A stretch of 42,761 bases of DNA from Chara braunii (Eukaryota; Streptophyta; Charophyceae; Charales; Characeae). Numbering within the stretch: the first letter of the stretch is position 1; each line of letters opens with the position of its first letter. Location of the stretch: positions 303,392 to 346,152 of the forward strand of contig BFEA01000547.1 of NCBI GenBank assembly GCA_003427395.1, in the 5' to 3' direction. The notes under the pieces were generated by a model. It was not told where the DNA came from and did no database searches. It saw only the letters and a program-made list of their open reading frames with translations. This document shows, one piece after another, positions 10,341 to 21,002 of this stretch. The translations under genes and the position numbers were made by a program.

Positions 10341-11120
10341 TCAATAGCCTTGACCATCGCTTGAAATGGAGGAAGTGCTCGCAAAAGCACCACAAGAGTT
10401 AGAAGATCCAACCGTCATTATTGAGGATGCGACCTTCGTAACGACCCGCTTACTCTTGCACTTAGCCATCGTGTGCCCATATTGGCCACAGTTCAGGCAA
10501 GCGCCTCGCGCAACACGGCCTTGCCACACCTCGTACTCTAGACCAAGCTTTACCCATATGGGTGGTCCTTGGTCACTTCGACCCTTGGGCCGGCCTACCT
10601 TTTGTTTCCCAGCCCCCTTAGCCTTTTTCATGATAAGAGCGACTACACCATCGGAAGTCTCTATACTCCCATCTATCTTTGTTTCTTCCCGAAGGTCAGT
10701 GAAGTCGTATATCTCAGCCGCTTGCCATCATGGTCAACCAACATGAGATTGTCTTTCTTCCTCCAGTCTTGAGGGAATTTTTCTTTCTCCCATCTACCAG
10801 TCCCGGATGGACACTCCCAAGCCTAGCCTCAATGTCTAAGGCCTTCTTGCTGAAAGGTGCTGAAAGAAGCAAAGTCATGTACATCGATGGAGACCTCGTC
10901 GACCAACTTATTTTTGACATCTGTAGGTTGACATGGCAAATAAGTTGTCAAGAGGACCTGCGGTGCGTACCGCACACCACAGACAACGATCAGCCGCTCT
11001 ATGGGATCTGTTACCTCGCAAACTTCTTGGTATCTCTTCGATCTCAGACTGGTCAACGAGTCGGTGGCCTTCTTAGCCCCTTGGGGATCATGCCACTTGT
11101 TGTAAACTAACCGTATGAAG
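10341..11120 (-). pseudogene. gag capsid/nucleocapsid region, element B
   Basis: The capsid part (11056-10829) carries RLIVVCGVRYAPQVLL and matches gag of element N (RLIVVPRVEYNPQVLL). The nucleocapsid part (10631-10341) has a perfect CCHC zinc knuckle CLNCGQYGHTMAKC at 10499-10458, preceded by basic residues. Gag packages the RNA genome. Frames shift at about 10830 and 10700, so the protein is not intact. Confidence 0.75.
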
Positions 11121-11129
11121 TACTATGAA

Positions 11130-11550
11130 CTAGTCCAATGATCTGGCACACGTGGTTAATGGGGACCCCCGGTTTCAACTCGTGACTAACAAGTCCAAAA
11201 CTGAAATTAGGGTTTGGGGGTCAAATTTTACGTTTTTTTTTTTTTTTTTTGCCTGTTTTTGTTTTGGTTCAAAGTTGTTGTGTACCAAATTTGGTCTCAT
11301 TTGGAGCATTGAAATTTCCTCTGCTAAGATTTTTGAAACTGAATATTGGCGAAATTTGCATGAAAGTGCACTTTTGCCTTGCTGTTTATAGGTTTTTTTT
11401 TTTTCTTTTTTCGGTCTTGTTTTTTTTTCAGTTAGTAACTATGGTTTGTACTATATGACTTGGTGGCAAGTTTGGTTAAAATGACCCTTGGATTTTGTTA
11501 TAAATGGCATGACAAGTTGTCTGAAAATTAGGGCCTCCGTTAACCGCCTC
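11130..11550. repeat. T-rich insertion of about 420 bp within gag of element B
   Basis: Remnant C reads from its equivalent of 11110 to its equivalent of 11555 through unrelated sequence. The B copy holds an AT-rich segment with T-runs at 11231-11250, 11392-11409 and 11422-11430. Gag similarity stops before it and resumes after it. No coding sequence, terminal repeats or clear target duplication were seen. A retroposed fragment with its A-tail on the minus strand is possible. Confidence 0.45.
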
Positions 11551-12480
11551 TCCACCCAGGTATCCAGGTTCTCGTCCTTCTTGTCGTCGTTTAGGACTCG
11601 ACAAGGGTATCTTGGGGGTCCGCTGCATAGGCTGTTCAGCACCATGTGCTTGCTGCATCGGTTGAGTAACCGATGGAACGGGGCGCTGCGGCGGCACTTA
11701 TTGCTGCAGCGACACTTGCTACTGCTGCGGCTGATTGTGTTGCAAGGGCTGCTGCACTTGTGGCTGCCCTGTAGCGGCAACCACCGGTTGGTGAAACGAA
11801 GAATGTTGTACAAGAATTTGCCCACTACTACCTACTACTAGTCCGCCTGATGGGGGTATGCCAAACTGAGGGGAAAAGGGTTGCCCCGTCGGCGGTAGCA
11901 TCATCACTGGACCTGCAACCGTAGGGGGAGCTACAACAAACTGTTGTTGCCTAACCGGTGGTCGAGGCACCTGCAATGCGGTCAGAATCTGGTTCTGACC
12001 AGCTATCAGTGCGCCAACATCTCCTACTGCACAACTTGAACTTCGACCACACTCAACAGGGAGTTCTGAAGGGACAACCCTACAGGATCGAGAGTCGACT
12101 CATCTATAGCTTCTAACTTGCATAACTCCTCTCCCCTCGCCTCTAATCGGGCTTTTCTAATCCTACCTCTCTCTCTCCTTCCCTCTACTTCCTGCAACTG
12201 GCTCTGTAACTCTATGTGGAGAGCATCTGATGTTGGATCTCATGATCCTCATCTAACATGGGTTGCTGTTGGCTGACCTGCAAGCCAGCAAACTGACTAA
12301 CGAAAACCTAGGAGACACCCTGATTGACACCTGACGAAGAGGCCTGAGATGAGGCTTGTGACATGGTCGAGGCGGTAGCCATGACTGCCTTGGCTTGGCT
12401 CTAGCGTTTACAACAAACGCTGCTGCTAGTGCCCTTTCGACGTTGGCGGCTGCTTCCCTAGTCCTCTGCAATGCCGTCGT
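11551..12480 (-). pseudogene. gag N-terminal and Pro/Gln-rich region, element B
   Basis: It matches 3408-4560 of remnant C. It includes the Gln/Pro-rich part (11976-11719, with PPVRQQQFVVAPPTVAGP), the charged stretch around 12100-12230, and the Ser/Gln-rich start around 12300-12400. Frames are broken repeatedly (11825, 11976, 12250). It would be the matrix-like N-terminal half of Gag. Confidence 0.65.
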
Positions 12481-12499
12481 CTCTCTGGTTTCTCTCCGC

Positions 12500-13879
12500 A
12501 GTCTCCTTTCCTTCCTTGTTCTAACACTAGAAAAGTGGTCGGTCGATCGAGTGCACGTCTCCGGGTAAGCCTTCTATCGTCTTGGTCTAGTCAGTCAACC
12601 TCACAGTCATCTCCACTCATGAGCTTTGTGTGGCCTGCGATTTGTACTACTCCTCGTTAGGACCTACCGCAGCATGGCATCCAACCGATTTAAAATAAAA
12701 TAATATAAATGTTCATTCCAGCTTTGTTGGAAAGATGTCAAGCGATAACAACAGATAATCTAAGATTCCTACAAATAATTTTATTTCTACTTTTGACTAG
12801 TCTGAAACAGATTGCAATACAGCAAGGAATGATTACTACCTATCTGCAGTTGTCTGTAACTTGTTATCAATGTCCGTCGAAACTAACTAATCAAAAAGAA
12901 AAATAAAATTATTTGTCGGTGCATGTAGAATGAAATTTTACATTAATAAACAATAGAGCTGTTCACTTGAATCTTCCCTGCCTTTGTATCCCTCTCGAGT
13001 AGTCACTTGATGTCAACGTCATGAAGCTCTGGTTCAACCGCGTGTCTGAAGGTGTGCAATCGGCGCACTCCTGGGCCCAGGAAATCGCTTATGACCAGTT
13101 CTGCCCGTTATTTATCCTCGCGTGCAATGAGTCTTCCATCCGATTGATCTGGCTGATCAAGAGGCCGTTTTTAAGGGCAGCCCCCAAGGTCCTCAAGAAT
13201 TATTTAACATCGCAGACAGGACGACGATCACAACCAATATTCATTTAGATCCTGCCAGAAATAATTTATAGATGGTGTGGTAGACGTCTTGCATAGGACT
13301 GGTCAGTCCATGTTCCCTTTATAGCGCAGCAAGTAGAACAAAGGACCAGTGACAAAGCATGTGTGTACTGGTCCCAACCGGTTGGCAGGTGACTGTGACC
13401 CGAGTGCTTCGTCTAGGGCCCTTCAAAGGCAACGCCCGTCTCCCACCAACTTGCTCCTCTACAAGAATGTTGACTCTCAAGGTTGAGCTTTCGCGACACC
13501 TCACAATGAGAGGACACTAAAGACAAAACTCACTTCCTCACGGGAAGAAGTAATGAAGAGGGTAGGTAAGGGGCAACGTACCTCATAATGTTGTCCCTAA
13601 CCACAAACTTCTCACCAGTAACCTGACGTGCATTTATGATGATCGGTTGATGCCTCGTCACAACCCACAATGCAATGTTCCACCTCGGCTTAAATTGCCA
13701 CATCAGCAAAATCTCATCATCCAACATGCACCCCTATGTCACCACATAGCCTTCGTGGCGCGCCCACAGGACATTGGGCCGCCGTCACTACCCAACGCAC
13801 AAGCGTTACCACTGCCCCACCATATCGAGCGAAGCACCAAACAGCTATTGCGAAGGAGCCAGCAGAGCAGCTCGAACTA
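12500..13879 (-). other. 5' leader of element B between primer site and gag
   Basis: This non-coding stretch parallels 4570-5850 of remnant C, for example CCGCAGCATGGCA at 12667 and 4733, and CAGTAACCTGA at 13616 and 5582. The conservation reflects shared descent; no protein was recognised. An unusually long leader of about 1.4 kb is therefore a family trait. Confidence 0.6.
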
Positions 13880-13891
13880 GCTCTGATACCA
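13880..13891 (-). other. Primer binding site (tRNA-iMet), element B
   Basis: The minus strand reads TGGTATCAGAGC, the exact 12-base complement of the plant initiator tRNA-Met 3' end. It lies two bases from the LTR terminus CA (13895-13894). This fixes both the orientation of the element and the inner end of its 5' LTR. Confidence 0.9.
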
Positions 13892-13893
13892 AA

Positions 13894-14380
13894 TGTAAGG
13901 AAAATGAGCGATAGCGAAATAAAAGCCAGAATGTCCAGCACTGTCCAGAAAGCAGAAATGCACTGATATTCCACCAATGGAGAACCAAAGCACCGAATCC
14001 GAATGTCAATGAGAGCATAATCTTCGCCACCACCAACATATGTCTCCAAAGCCCTTCCTTCTCCTTGGCGCTCAGCGTCCAGACTACTACACAGCTACTA
14101 GCAGCCTACGAAGTGACAATGCATCCCGTTGACGTCGACAGAAACAACCGCAGTGCATGAAGATGTCGACCTTGTAGACCATCACCAAGACCAGGTATGT
14201 GCCCTCACATCATCAACATCATCTCTCTCTCTCACCCTTGTCTTCATCGCCCACGCCTTCCTTCCCATACACGAAGACCACCACCACGCGCTGACTGTGT
14301 CCAAGCCCCATCTTGGCTATGAAGGTTGGGCTATGGCGCTGCCCTCAGCAGCGCCCTGTATCCTCTCGATGCCCGCGCGC
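13894..14380 (-). repeat. 5' LTR of element B, inner half
   Basis: It matches 5866-6385 in remnant C. The match stops at 14380, where element G begins with TGTCGG, and resumes at 41972. The last six bases are GCGCGC, repeated at 41972-41977 on the far side. Confidence 0.85.
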
Positions 14381-14458
14381 TGTCGGAGGGCGCGGTGTCC
14401 CGGCCCTCTGCTGTGTATCAGTTCATCCGTTCACTTACCGATGTAAGCTCGGTATCAG

Positions 14459-14859
14459 TCCGTAGGGTCGTGTGATATTGACAGGCCCAGATACTGGGTT
14501 TTCCAGTGATACTGCGCAGGTTCAATACCCTCCCTTACAATGTGTCGTCTCGTAACTGAAGTGACCATCGGGGTTGCCTAGCGCAAAAAAAAAGGGGTAG
14601 CACGGTGAGCCGCGCGTTGGTCCCCAATGGTCATGATCTGGGCCAAGTGCAGAAGTGGGTCTGTAGGGTCGTGTGGAATTGACAGGCCCAGATACTGGGT
14701 TTTCTAGTGATACTGCGCAGGTTCAATACCCTGCCTTACAGTGCGCTGTCTCGTAACTGAAGTGACCATCGGGGTTGCGTAGTGTGATAAAAAAAGGGGT
14801 AGCACGATCAGTCGCGCGTTGGTCCCCGATGGTCATGATCTGGGCTAAGTGCAGAAGTG
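14459..14859. repeat. Tandem duplication, 2 x 200 bp, in the 5' LTR of G
   Basis: TCCGTAGGGTCGTGTG at 14459 and TCTGTAGGGTCGTGTG at 14659 start two copies, each running to GTGCAGAAGTGGG. The 3' LTR has one copy (about 34725-34925), so the duplication arose in one LTR after insertion or came with the template. Confidence 0.9.
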
Positions 14860-15531
14860 GGATAGCGATGGTCGGTTTGGTTCTCTCAACCGCACGCCAG
14901 GTCCCTATTGTCGTGTTCTGGGGTAGGTGTGGTGGCCACGATCACTGTCAGTAAAAGAGGGAAAGGTTTAGTGTTGAGCTTGGATCCGTGCCTAGACCTA
15001 GATCGACGTCATTGTGTCTCGGGGCCTGGTGGGTTTAGTGGTATATCGGCGCGAGAAATTTTGAAGCGTTGTTCTCCCCTCTGATATTATTACCCCTACT
15101 ATTGTCCATTCCTTCATTTAATCTTTTTCCTTCGGTCACTTCGCGAGGTGAGGCTAATGGTTCGTTTTTCAACCATGATCATAAAAGGACGGCTTAGACT
15201 GGCTTGACCTTCCGCGTCTTGCTCTAATACTGACTCAACTGATTGGGCGCCACACAGTACGACCTCAAAAAGAGGGGCAACCCGCGACCGCTTCGGTAGG
15301 AGACTTATCACCCCCTGTGGAAGGTCATAAGCCCCCTCCTTGCCATTGGACGTGGGTACTGGTTAGTTGTAGTCCAGTGATTCCTTTTGGAATAGAAAGG
15401 CTGCCGGTCGGTATCCCGTTATGGGACCACCACTTTAGGCCTCTAGTCACATCACTGGGATTAGTAATTGACAGTAACGTTGTGTGTTGGGCTCGTGCTC
15501 TGACTATTGAGCGTCGGCCTCCCAAATTTTC

Positions 15532-15541
15532 TTTATAAATT
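15532..15541 (+). promoter_or_regulatory. TATA-like box upstream of LTR ORF1
   Basis: TTTATAAATT lies 68 bp before the ATG at 15609. The 3' LTR has TTTATAGATT at the same place (35595). It could drive LTR ORF1 or the element's genomic transcript. This is inference from base composition and position only. Confidence 0.3.
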
Positions 15542-15608
15542 AATTGTCTTATTTATTTTATTAGCCACTTGAGCTCCTCATTTAGAACGTGGAGGGGGAA
15601 GGGTTGCG

Positions 15609-16289
15609 ATGGGAGACAAGCCTATAAAGGACGAGGCAAACGAGTCCTCGGTGGCCAGCCTGAAGGATGCGTTCAGGAGCTTCCGCTGTGCTAACGACTA
15701 GCGGACTGAGCTCAAAGCGGGAAGTGGCTAGGTGTTCGTCAGAAGGAAGGGGCAGATTGAGTGTGCGTGCTCTAAGTACCGTAACTCTGCTGGTTGTGAG
15801 ATCGTAGTCATGGTACGGAGCAGCGGACTGTACGGCTATAGGCCAAGGTGTCTCCAGTTTCTTTGGAGATGGGAGCAGATGTCAGGAGAAGGGCCTACGG
15901 TGACGGTCGTCCTGGACTACAGCTACGGTAGGCACCAGGCGAAACTGAGGGTAAACGTAGGAGGAAAAGAAGAGGAAATGAGGGCAGACCAATGCTTGCA
16001 GTTGGCGATCACAGAGGCTAAGGATAGAGCCGAAAGGAGATGCAGGCGAGACGGGGTCACGGATGAAATCAAGGTGACCGTCTCGTACTTGGAGGCGGAA
16101 ACCTCCACGGACACGGTAGAACGCGAGCAACAGCACCTGGACCGCGATACTGAAGTTGAGAGTGACGCCAATGACTTGAACGAGGAGACCCAGTCCTGGC
16201 ATGGGCTGGACCAGTGGCGGAGGGACCATCCACCGGCTGGGCCTGTGGAGAGTGGTCCAGAGGCCAACTCGCGATCGAGAGGTAACTAA
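15609..16289 (+). pseudogene. LTR ORF1 of element G, 5' copy (unknown protein)
   Basis: From ATG 15609 the frame runs 227 codons to TAA, interrupted by TAG at 15699 and 15729; from 15732 it is open for 185 codons. Visible features are a basic start (VRRKGQ), three Cys in CACSKYRNSAGC, a Lys/Glu-rich middle (GGKEEEMRADQ), and an acidic tail with DTVEREQQHLDRDTE. The three Cys could suggest a small metal site, but no known fold was recognised. The 3' LTR carries the same frame (35672-36348) with different lesions. There the first TAG is TGG, while the second TAG is shared, so the family probably spread with that stop. It lies inside the LTR, which is unusual for a retroelement gene. Confidence 0.5.
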
Positions 16290-16514
16290 GAGTATTGGAC
16301 AGTTATAGATCGGGGGCGACCTGCGACAGAGCGTGACGATTATGCTCAAGTGGGAGGAGAGGGACTCAGAGCAAAAGGGAGAGATGTCTGGATGGCTCAT
16401 GGGGGATAGTGCGCTACCAGTGGAGTGAGTGTGAGAAGGCGTGGTGGTGTATATCACTCACCTAGGGTTTTCTGTCATATGAGCGGGGGACCATCACTAA
16501 GTGGTTTAGTTTTG

Positions 16515-17301
16515 GGCGCAGACCCACACATTAGAAAGCTTTATGAACTTAGTGGAGGCTCGTTGGCACAACCTTCAACAGGCACAGATTGCCACTGATG
16601 GGCTCTTGAAACTTGATACTAAAAAGTACAAGTCTGTGCGAGAACTCACCACAGCCGTAGAGCGCCTGATCGTCGTCCCGAGAGTGGAGTATAATCCACA
16701 GGTCTTGCTGACCATGTTCCTGAGATGTCATCCCAGAGACATTAGGAATTTATTAGCCAGCGAGGCTCGCAGAGAGTATCACACCTTTGAGTCATTCAGC
16801 AAGAAGGCCCTAGACTTAGAGGCTACGCTGGGTGGAGCTCAAACCCCTTCTACNGANGGGNGAAAGAAGAAGACTCCACAAGAGTGGAAGAAGAAGGGTA
16901 GTCGATTGATGATGGTTGATTCCAATGGAAATCAAACCGAGATCGATGATGTTTCTGATCTTGTGGAGGGTTCAGAGTTTGACGCCGAGGAAAGTGTTGA
17001 GGGTAGCAACCTCGCCGACGTAGTTAAGACTAAGGCAGCGGGCCGCGGCAAAGGCGGTCAACAAAGGAGTCAGGGGCAGGCCGCTAACCCAAACAAAATA
17101 GCTGTTTGGGTTAGAGCAGGTTTGGATCAAGAAGTGTGGCGGAACCGTTGGTCTCGAGGTGCTTGTATTAACTGCGGTGAGTATGGTCACACACAGTTCA
17201 AATGCAAGAATCCGAAGGTCTCGCAAAAGATTCCTCCTAAGGGTGGGTTCTCTTCTTCTCAATCTGGGGCCTCTACGAGCTCCAGCTCGGGAAACACTTA
17301 G
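16515..17301 (+). pseudogene. gag, 5'-truncated, element N
   Basis: The frame open from 16543 holds the C-terminal capsid part (RLIVVPRVEYNPQVLL, FSKKALDLEATLGG) and an acidic linker. A Lys/Gly-rich stretch and the CCHC zinc knuckle CINCGEYGHTQFKC (17164-17205) follow, then a Ser-rich tail. The family's N-terminal domain (as at 4485-4189) is absent because the element is truncated at 16515. Three undetermined bases (16854, 16857, 16861) fall in the linker. Gag coats the genomic RNA; this copy could not form a normal capsid. Confidence 0.8.
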
Positions 17302-17481
17302 GGCCAGTAGAAGTTATAGCTGCTTCTACTCTCGTTGAAGCGGGTGATGTATCCTCCCCGTTTCAAGAAATGGCCAAAGCTATTGACTCCTTAGTCACCC
17401 CGCAGACGCATCCGGACTCAACTATACTATGTACGTTGGATGTGTCTGAGGCCTTACAGGACCTTCAAGGTGAGTGGTCGG

Positions 17482-17790
17482 CAAGGGACCCTCGTGAGTC
17501 CTAGATGGCACTTAGCAGAGGTCCTAGAGGGGAGCACTTCGTTGTGGAAGTTGATGTGGGTGGTCGCAAGTGCGGCGCCTTCGTAGACATTGGCTCCACA
17601 CGAAACTTCATAAGTCGCGACTGCGTTGACAGACTGTGACTAAAGGACCGGGTGCAGCGCCTTAGTAGATCGGTAGCATCTACTTTGGCCAACAAAGAGC
17701 GCATGATGGTGGAGGACTAACGTTAAAGATGTAGTCTGCACCTTCTCCTACCCAGGAGGAGAGAGAAACCATAAGATATCATTCCTGGTG
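17482..17790 (+). pseudogene. Aspartic protease region, element N
   Basis: The frame matches the protease of element B (GEHFVVEVDVGGRKCGAFVD then GSTRNFISR). The catalytic triad reads D-I-G at 17586-17594 instead of D-T-G, which should abolish activity. In-frame stops occur at 17502 (TAG where B has Trp) and at 17637 (TGA). The C-terminal part continues in the next open frame ([10 protein letters not shown] at 17785). Confidence 0.75.
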
Positions 17791-18958
17791 AGCGACGAGT
17801 TGCCCTTTGACATGTTATTGAGCATGTACTACCTCGAGGTTGCCAAGCCCCAATTTGACTGGGACAAGAATGTGTTGAAGCACGAGTTGCCTAGTGGGAG
17901 TAGGTTAGTAGACTCCTATGGGTGCTTATGCGCAACAGCCTTTTATAATTATTATAAACAGAAATCAGAGGAAGGAATGTACTTGGTCTATGTCTCTGCA
18001 AAAGGGGAGGCCGTTAAAACACCCCCAGAGATAGAGACCATCGTCGCTAAGTACCCAGATCTGTTTGAGGAGCCTATAGGAGTCGTAGACAGGGAGATTG
18101 TCCATGCCATAGAGATTATCCCAGGTAGTAAAACACCGAAGGGTAGAATCTATAGGATGGCTCCATTTGAGTTGGACGAACTTCGGCGGCAACTGAAAGA
18201 GCTCACAGAGAAGGGTTGGATCCGGCCTAGCACTTCCCCCTTTGGCTCACCAGTATTGTTTGTTCCAAAGAAAGGGGGAACACTAAGGATGTGCATTGAT
18301 TATAGAGGCCTCAATGCCATCACCGTTAAGAACGTAGAGCCTCTACCACGCATCAACGACCTGTTGGATAGGGTGCAGGGGTGTAAGTGCTATACAAAGA
18401 TAGACTTAAAATACGGCTACCATCAGATTGCCATAAGACCAGAGGACCAGCACAAAACCGCATTTCAGACCAGGTACGGTCTGTACGAGTTTGTGGTGAT
18501 GCCTTTTGGCCTTTTTGCAATGCGCCGGGTATGCCATGAATAGGATCTTCCATGACTATTTAGACAAGTTTGTTGTCGTGTACCTCGACGACATACTTAT
18601 CTTTAGTAGATCTGTCGAGGAGCATGCTCAGCATGTAGACAAAATACTTTCACTCCTTCAGCAGCACAAGTATAAGATAAACTTTGAGAAATGCGAGTTT
18701 GGTCGAACTCGAATCTTGTACTTGGGTCATGAGGTATCCGCGGATGGAATTAGGCCCGAAGATGCGAAGGTGGCTAGCATTCGTGACTGGCCACGACTCC
18801 AGTCTGTAACTGAGGTCAAATCATTTTTGGGAATGTGTGGTTATTACCGCAATTTCGTAAAGAATTATAGCACGATTACATCTCTCTTGACTGATCTAAC
18901 TCGACTCGATACACCATGGGACTGGACCGACGAGTGTGAGGCAGCTTTCAAGCGTTAG
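17788..18958 (+). pseudogene. Reverse transcriptase, element N
   Basis: The first frame (to 18543) contains the protease-RT linker, then RT blocks: fingers ([20 protein letters not shown]), DYRGLNAIT, the catalytic LKYGYHQI block, and FVVMPFGL. A frameshift near 18510-18540 moves the palm end to the second frame (18506-18958), which holds the catalytic YLDD at 18581-18592, ILIFSRSVEEH and the thumb (SFLGMCGYYRNFV). A TAG stop ends it at 18956. It would copy RNA into cDNA. Blocks and order are typical of Ty3/gypsy chromoviruses. Confidence 0.9.
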
Positions 18959-19560
18959 AAGAAAGTTCTCACGCATCATGAGGTTCTCATGGTACCCGAC
19001 CCGCAAAGGCCGTTCGTTGTAACCACTGACGCAAGCCAATATGGGATTGGCGCAGTGCTGGCTGAACAGGAAGGGAAGAAGTTGAGACTGATCAAGTACA
19101 TGAGCAAAAAGATGCCTTCAAAGAAGTTGGCAAAGTCCACCTACGAGAGGGAACTCTACGCTCTTTACAAGGCACTTGTCCACTGGAGGCACTACCTGTT
19201 AGGAAGGTTCTTCTACTTGAGAATTGACCATCAGACACTCAAGTGGATTAAGATTCAACCAGTTCTCTCAGATGCACTCAAACGCTGGATTGAAGTCACA
19301 GATCAATATGATTTCAAGCTAGACTATTTGAAGAGAGAGTACAACAATGTTGCAGACGCGTTGTCTAGGAGGGCAGATTACCTAGGTGCGCTGATTTTTG
19401 AGTTTGGTCAATCTGAAGATGTAACTCTATCTTTAGAGGAAGCCTACAAGGAAGATCCCATCACGATGGACATCATCAACAAATTACAGGCTAAAGACAA
19501 GGCCACCACTGGTGAGTTTGTGGTGGTGGATGGGTTGCTCTTTCTTGAGAAGGCAGAGTT
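18959..19560 (+). pseudogene. RNase H domain, element N
   Basis: Within the open frame 18989-19876 the RNase H signatures are in order: TTDASQYGIGAVL (first Asp), TYERELYAL (Glu), LRIDHQTLKW (Asp) and NNVADALSRR. It would remove RNA from the RNA:DNA hybrid. It is separated from RT by the TAG at 18956 only, so the domain itself is well kept. It continues in frame into the zinc-binding part of integrase. Confidence 0.9.
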
Positions 19561-20964
19561 CAAGAGGTTAGTTGTTCCATCTGGAGAGACTTTGCGTAGT
19601 ATATTTTTAGGTGAGTGCAACGACGCAATGGGACATTTCGGCTATAAGAAGACGAATGCTAATTTAGTACAGCGATTCTGGTGGCTCAACATGCTTGACG
19701 ATGTGAAGAAGTACGTGGAGACTTGTCAGGTCTGTCAGCGGGACAAGCCGCGGACTCGAGCTACTCAAGCCTTTACCCATTCCTGCTGGCCCAGGGCAGA
19801 GTATCTCCATGGACTTCATGGATACTCTTGTGACCAGCAAGAATGGCAAGAGGCACATCTTCGTCATAGTGGATAAGTTCACTAAGTACGCTAGACTAAT
19901 CGCCATGCCAGAGACNGNCAGGACTGAGCACGTCATCAAGTTGTTCATGGACAACTGGGTGCGTGATTTTGGATTGCCTAAGACTATCGTTAGTGATAGA
20001 GATGTCCGTTTCACTAGTGACATGTGGAAGAAGGCCGCTGAACAGATGGGCAGCCAGCTTCAGATGACTTTTGGGAATCATCCCGAAGCAAATGGGAAGG
20101 CTGAACAGATGAACCGAGTGGTGCAGCATCTGCTGAGTACTTCAAGCCTAGCCAGGATGACTGGGATGAGAAGTTACCTCTCATCGCCAGTCTGTACAAC
20201 AACACTTTACACAGCACCATCGATGTCAGTCCTAATCAACTACATCTGGGATGGAAGCCCTAGATCTGCTCTAGACTTCCTCCTACCTACATCTGGGATG
20301 GAAGCCTCGATCTGCTCTAGACTTCCTCCTACCTGAAAAAATTGAACTGCTGCAACTCTTGGAACCATCGAATTTGGTGTCCAGTATGAGAAACTGCTGC
20401 AGCAGACTGTCGAACACATTAAGAAATCTCAGGAGGTCATGATTGCTTCTGAGAACAAGCGTCGTCGACAGTCCACATTTCAGGTAGGGGAACGTGTCTG
20501 GGTCAAGGCTAGTGAACTGGGACAGGAGTTTGGCATCTCTAGGAAACTAATGCCTCAGTATTTTGGTCCCTGTGAAGTCCTGGATATCGTGGGGAATGAT
20601 TTGGATGGTCCCTTGTACGTTATTCGTATCCCTGGTCACGTACGCACTTACCCTGTTTTCCACGCTTCCAAACTTGCACCTTTTGCTGAGAGAACACAGT
20701 TTCCATCACGGAGATCTGTGCTGTCCCCAACCATGGATTGGCCACGTGGACGTCGACGACATCCTGGATCACCGAGATACGCCTGTTCCTAAGCCACCTG
20801 GCAGGGGAAGACCTCCCAAACCTGTGAAGGAATACAGAGTACATTTCAGGCATCATACACATCCGAAGGAAGATCGATGGATTTCAAGGGAGGAACTTGT
20901 CAAGACAGCTCCTCATATCGTGGCCGATTATGAGAAAAGACTGAAGGGGAAGGCACCAGCATGA
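19561..20964 (+). pseudogene. Integrase with chromodomain-like tail, element N
   Basis: The zinc-binding part has H..GHFGYKK and YVETCQVCQRD (HHCC type, to about 19745). A frameshift follows near 19780. The core (19809-20336) has MDFMD (first Asp), IVSDRDVRF (second Asp) and HPEANGKAEQMNR (Glu). A frameshift near 20135, a 47-bp duplication at 20240-20333 and another frameshift near 20735 break the rest. The C-terminal part keeps FQVGERVWVKASELGQE and PQYFGPCEVL. The chromodomain-like tail ends RKEDRW-type (HHTHPKEDRWISREEL, in the frame ending at 20964), as expected for a chromovirus that targets heterochromatin. Confidence 0.88.
20240..20333. repeat. Tandem duplication of about 47 bp in integrase of N
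   Basis: CTACATCTGGGATGGAAGCC occurs at 20240 and again at 20287, each followed by the same stretch to TTCCTCCTAC. The duplication shifts the frame of the integrase. Confidence 0.9.
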
Positions 20965-20988
20965 AGCATCTCAGCGGACTTTCGAAGC

Positions 20989-21002
20989 TAAGGGGGATGG
21001 AA
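20989..21002 (+). other. Polypurine tract of element N
   Basis: TAAGGGGGATGGAA lies directly before TGTGAGGAAC, the start of the 3' LTR, and downstream of the integrase stop. It is the expected primer for plus-strand DNA synthesis. Confidence 0.8.

Larger units (their letters stand above)
8210..14380 (-). mobile_element. Ty3/gypsy chromovirus element B (main part), internally deleted
   Basis: Read right to left: 5' LTR part (14380-13894), tRNA-iMet primer site (13891-13880), leader (to about 12500), gag (about 12470-10341), protease (about 10266-9875), integrase with chromodomain-like tail (9860-8483), 3' LTR fragment (8486-8210). Reverse transcriptase and RNase H are missing. The remainder of the 5' LTR lies at 41972-42510, beyond the inserted element G. 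Protein similarity to element N shows the same family. The left end is truncated inside the LTR. Confidence 0.85.
14381..16514 (+). repeat. 5' LTR of element G, left part
   Basis: It corresponds to 34645-36587 of the 3' LTR. It begins TGTCGGAGGGCGCGGTG. It carries a local tandem duplication (14459-14859), a TATA-like box and LTR ORF1. Similarity to the 3' LTR stops at about 16514, at the start of element N. Confidence 0.9.

Noticed and set aside
11212-11222. Telomere-like TTAGGGTTTGGGGG
   Set aside because: Only one copy; no repeat array.
15882-16457. 191-codon minus-strand frame
   Set aside because: It is the reverse shadow of LTR ORF1; the equivalent in the 3' LTR is interrupted and has no recognisable protein features.
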